Shown here: positions 61,044-64,000 of the stretch, piece by piece
Position numbering within the stretch: the first letter of the stretch is position 1
How the letters are laid out: every line of letters begins with the position of its first letter
Assembly (NCBI GenBank): GCA_943737045.1
Contig: CALSFV010000246.1
Location: forward strand, 248,001 to 312,000
Length of the DNA stretch: 64,000 nucleotides
Direction: 5' to 3'
DNA from: Parapristionchus giblindavisi
Taxonomy: Eukaryota > Nematoda > Chromadorea > Rhabditida > Diplogasteridae
The notes under the pieces: generated by a model
Told to the model about the DNA's origin: nothing
The model's database searches: none
What the model saw: only the letters and a program-made list of their open reading frames with translations
Translations under genes and position numbers: made by a program

Positions 61044-61826
61044 TCAAGCCTGTCACGAGAGAATCGACCTAAAATGACTATTTCTCGGAATGGGGCGAGA
61101 AACATGAAATGAGTTAGCATCAGTTTTCGGTACCTCTAGGCATGTCCTACCATCCCCCAAATGCCATTGTGTAAATATCATTCTGGGGCTCCCTTCACCG
61201 GGTCGGTCATCCGGGAACCCAACTTTGAACTCAAATATCTCGGATCAGGTGCATTTCTGTGAAAAAAATGCGCGAGGGAAACCCCCGCTATTTTTCCGTG
61301 CTCTATCGATCTAAACAAACCAGAGGTCATGAAAGTGCTTCCGAACACCGCTACACTCTTCCCTCTTCCCTTCTCTCTCTTCCCTGTATTTCCTTCACTC
61401 TCCGGCGAGAGAGTGTGTGAAACGAGAGATTGTGGTTGGGCGAAAATGACTTCAAATCATCGGGAAATTTCCAAGGGGAAGAACCATACGAACGCATTAA
61501 CGTATTTTTTTTCGCAAACGACTCATTTTGTAGCCCTCGAAAAGGTACATAACATATTTCAAGCTCGTCCGCGCCGAATCGACAGGTTTTGAATTATTTG
61601 TTCCAGAGTGTAGCGGTGTTCGGAAGAACTTTCATGACCTCTGGTTTGTTTAGATCGATAAAGCACGGAAAAATAGCGGGGGTTTCCCTCGCGCATTTTT
61701 TTCACAGAAATGCAACTGATCCGAGATATTTGAGTTCAAAGTTGGGTTCCCGGATGACCGACCCGGTCTCTCATTTCATGTTTTTCGCCCCATTCCGAGA
61801 AATAGCCATTTTAGTGACAGGCCTGA
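61044..61826. mobile_element. Palindromic element P15, TIR TCARGCCTGTCAC
   Basis: TCAAGCCTGTCAC / GTGACAGGCCTGA with TA on each side (61042-61043 and 61827-61828). The arms mirror about 61465-61485, including GAGGTCATGAAAGTGCTTCC. Confidence 0.88.
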
Positions 61827-62299
61827 TATAACACGGATCTCCTGTAAAAGTGTATGAAACCATTCGACAGAAAAAATTGATTTCCTCCGTTTTTATTGAT
61901 TGTTGTTAGACTGGCCTAACTGAGTCCGAAAATAACATTTTCAAATTTTGTTTTTTCAGAATTTGCATATCTATGCAATTTGTTTCCTGTAAACTTCAGA
62001 TGAATGTAACTCGCTTCATTTTTGTGTTACCGTGTTCAATTTTTGCTAGATCGGTTGCTAATGACCTCGTCTACAAATAACTCAATTGAGGATATGGTCA
62101 GAAATGTTGTTTTTCATGTGTTATTGCATGAAAACTGTTTTTTAACATGAAAAATGAGATGTTTCTCGAAAATTTTCTCTAAAGGATAAGAGTTTTATTG
62201 CAGATTCTGATTCCCCGTCCACAAATTGGGGTATCCTGATATATCATTTAACCCATCTCTGTCCCCCCAATAGTGCTACTGTATATCGTTCTGGACTTA

Positions 62300-63555
62300 C
62301 AAGGGAAATCTGGTTGGCCGGTCCCGGGCTTCTGGATGGGACATATACCATTCGATAGGTCTCCAAAATAGAAGACTTTTCATGTATGTCATATGGGCAG
62401 AATCCCTCTGGGGGCTGAGTAATTTGCATATTTCTGATGCATATTTCTGATGCTCTTTTTCGCCCCACAATAAGAATCAGTCTGTGTGGCAACGAAGCAA
62501 GCACTGGTGGCCGGATGGATAAGAGGATTGTCTATATATCTTTTGTTTGCAAGTTCGATTCCCGCACAAGTCCATCTTCTTTTGTTATTTTTCCATGTAT
62601 GAAAATCTTACAAACAATCATTTTAACAAATAAAACAAATTTTATAAAATGATTACGATAATGAAAATAACATTAATAATGATTATAATGATTATAATTG
62701 TAAATTATGATAATCTATATTGAAAATCTAATTCATTATTTTCAATTGTTGTTTTTTGTTACATTTTACCGGTACGTGGAGTGGACTGGCGGTCGTTAAA
62801 GATAGAGGCCTGCTAAAAATAAAATTTTCGTAAATACATTATGAAAGCGATTCATTCGTGATTATAGCTATCCTAACGCACGGTTTACATCAACTATGGT
62901 AATTACAATAACCTTTCTTTGGCAAACGGTAAGAACAAATTATCTCAAATCGATGATTCCTTGGTATAGGTTCATAGATACATAAGTTCTGTTCTATCCA
63001 AGGTTTATGCAACGCTGGATTTCATAAAGTATTTACGAAAATATTAGCAGGTCTCTTTAACGACCGCCAGACCACTCCACGTACCGGTAAAGTAACAAAA
63101 AAACAACAATTGAAAATAATGAATTAGATTTTCAATATAGATTATCATAATTTACAATTATAATCATTATAATCATTATTAATGTTATTTTCATTATCGT
63201 AATCATTTTATAAAATTTGTTTTATTTGTTAAAATGATTGTTTGTAAGATTTTCATACATGGAAAAATAACAAAAGAAGATGGACTTGTGCGGGAATCGA
63301 ACTTGCAAACAAAAGATATATAGACAATCCTCTTATCCATCCGGCCACCAGTGCTTGCTTCGTTGCCACACAGACTGATTCTTATTGTGGGGCGAAAAAG
63401 AGCATCAGAAATATGCATCAGAAATATGCAAATTACTCAGCCCCCAGAGGGATTCTGCCCATATGACATACATGAAAAGTCTTCTATTTTGGAGACCTAT
63501 CGAATGGTATATGTCCCATCCAGAAGCCCGGGACCGGCCAACCAGACTTCCCTTG
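62300..63555. mobile_element. Near-perfect palindrome P16 nested in the P11-family copy
   Basis: TIRs CAAGGGAAATCTGGTTGGCC / complement, flanked by TTA (62297-62299, 63556-63558). Arms mirror about 62928 and are almost identical. A 3-bp TTA target is usual for PIF/Harbinger-type elements. Confidence 0.9.
62506..62591 (+). other. tRNA-like cassette in P16 left arm (mirrored at 63264-63349)
   Basis: A-box-like GGTGGCCGGATGGATAAGAG (Leu/Ser-like), B box AGTTCGATTCCC (62552-62563), then CTTTTGTTATTTTT, a diverged form of the TTTTGCTGATTTT tail. The stems are incomplete. Confidence 0.6.
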
Positions 63556-64000
63556 TTAGCGCAATTTTCTCTCAAATCGCATTTTTGGCTGTAAATCAGT
63601 TCAAACTTATGTTAATGTTCTGATTAGCATATTTAAACCCTGTATCTCGACCAACCTTACAAAATTGTCTTAATGGTTCGAATTCACAACAGCAATCATT
63701 TTCTAGATATGAATCGAAAACTGATTTTATTAACGATTTTTCGCCTTTCCTCTCGTTGCTACTAAGAAGAAGGAAATGGAGGCTTAAGGAATAAATAGCA
63801 GAAGAAGAAGAGCGCTTTTGGATGATATGGAGAAGGATTTCGAAGAAGATTTGCTTATTGAGGAGGAAGTGGATGTGGCCGAGGATGAGAGAGTGATGCC
63901 CTCGGATGCCATCTATGACATGATCTACAGTGATTTCTCAGAGTTTTTCGACGGATATTCTTGATTCAAACAGTTTCTGCGACCTTAACGATCAATAAAC

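Larger units (their letters stand above)
61829..64000. mobile_element. Second copy of the P11 foldback family, interrupted and cut by window end
   Basis: Begins TAACACGGATCTCCTGTAAA next to P15 and parallels 52500-53215, including the GAGGATAAGRGTTTTATTGC and TTCCCCGTCCACAAATT blocks. It is interrupted by P16 and carries the acidic loop segment at about 63770-63960. Confidence 0.85.

Overview
This is an AT-rich, intron-dense eukaryotic window, most likely from a small metazoan. A nematode-like genome is my best guess; I cannot name a species. Reasons: two large multi-exon genes on the minus strand have host introns of only about 35-60 nt (GT..AG); a MAP3K4-type kinase and a mariner transposon are present; dispersed TTTTCGAAA-rich foldback DNA is abundant; and a poly(A) signal sits about 110 nt upstream of the next gene's first splice acceptor, as in nematode operons.

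Layout. 1-12995 (-): MAP3K4/MEKK4-type kinase gene, cut by the left window edge. 13246-41715 (-): a complete midasin (MDN1/Rea1) gene, the giant dynein-like AAA+ ATPase of 60S ribosome maturation. Its six AAA modules, linker, D/E-rich tract and MIDAS domain are all recognisable in order. 41716-49298: repeats only. 49299-50881 (+): a secreted Cys-rich repeat protein with roughly one repeat per short exon. 51004-52467 (-): an unrecognised protein with a (Gly-Ala/Gly-Cys)n tail, convergent with the previous gene and missing its 5' end. 52500-64000: almost entirely mobile elements, with two weak candidate host exons.

The dominant theme is DNA transposon debris, above all long palindromic (foldback) elements, many lodged in introns of the two big genes. 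I could define boundaries by target duplication for several: a hAT-type MITE family with TIR CATACRTGGGC and perfect 8-bp TSDs (four clean copies plus a nested one), another hAT-type element (54345-54816), a full-length but dead mariner (28956-30192), a TTAA-type insertion present in only one arm of a palindrome, a TTA-type palindrome nested in another foldback, a Transib-like candidate with 5-bp TSD, and a 6-7-bp TSD foldback whose left arm holds a 15-bp minisatellite.

The most unusual observation is a recurring cassette: a tRNA-like RNA polymerase III B box, with or without an A box and from apparently different tRNA ancestors, followed 10-30 nt later by the same 13-mer TTTTGCTGATTTT. It occurs eight times plus one diverged mirrored pair, in at least three unrelated palindromes and one other element. 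Another is foldback elements carrying a conserved acidic coding-like segment in the hairpin loop.
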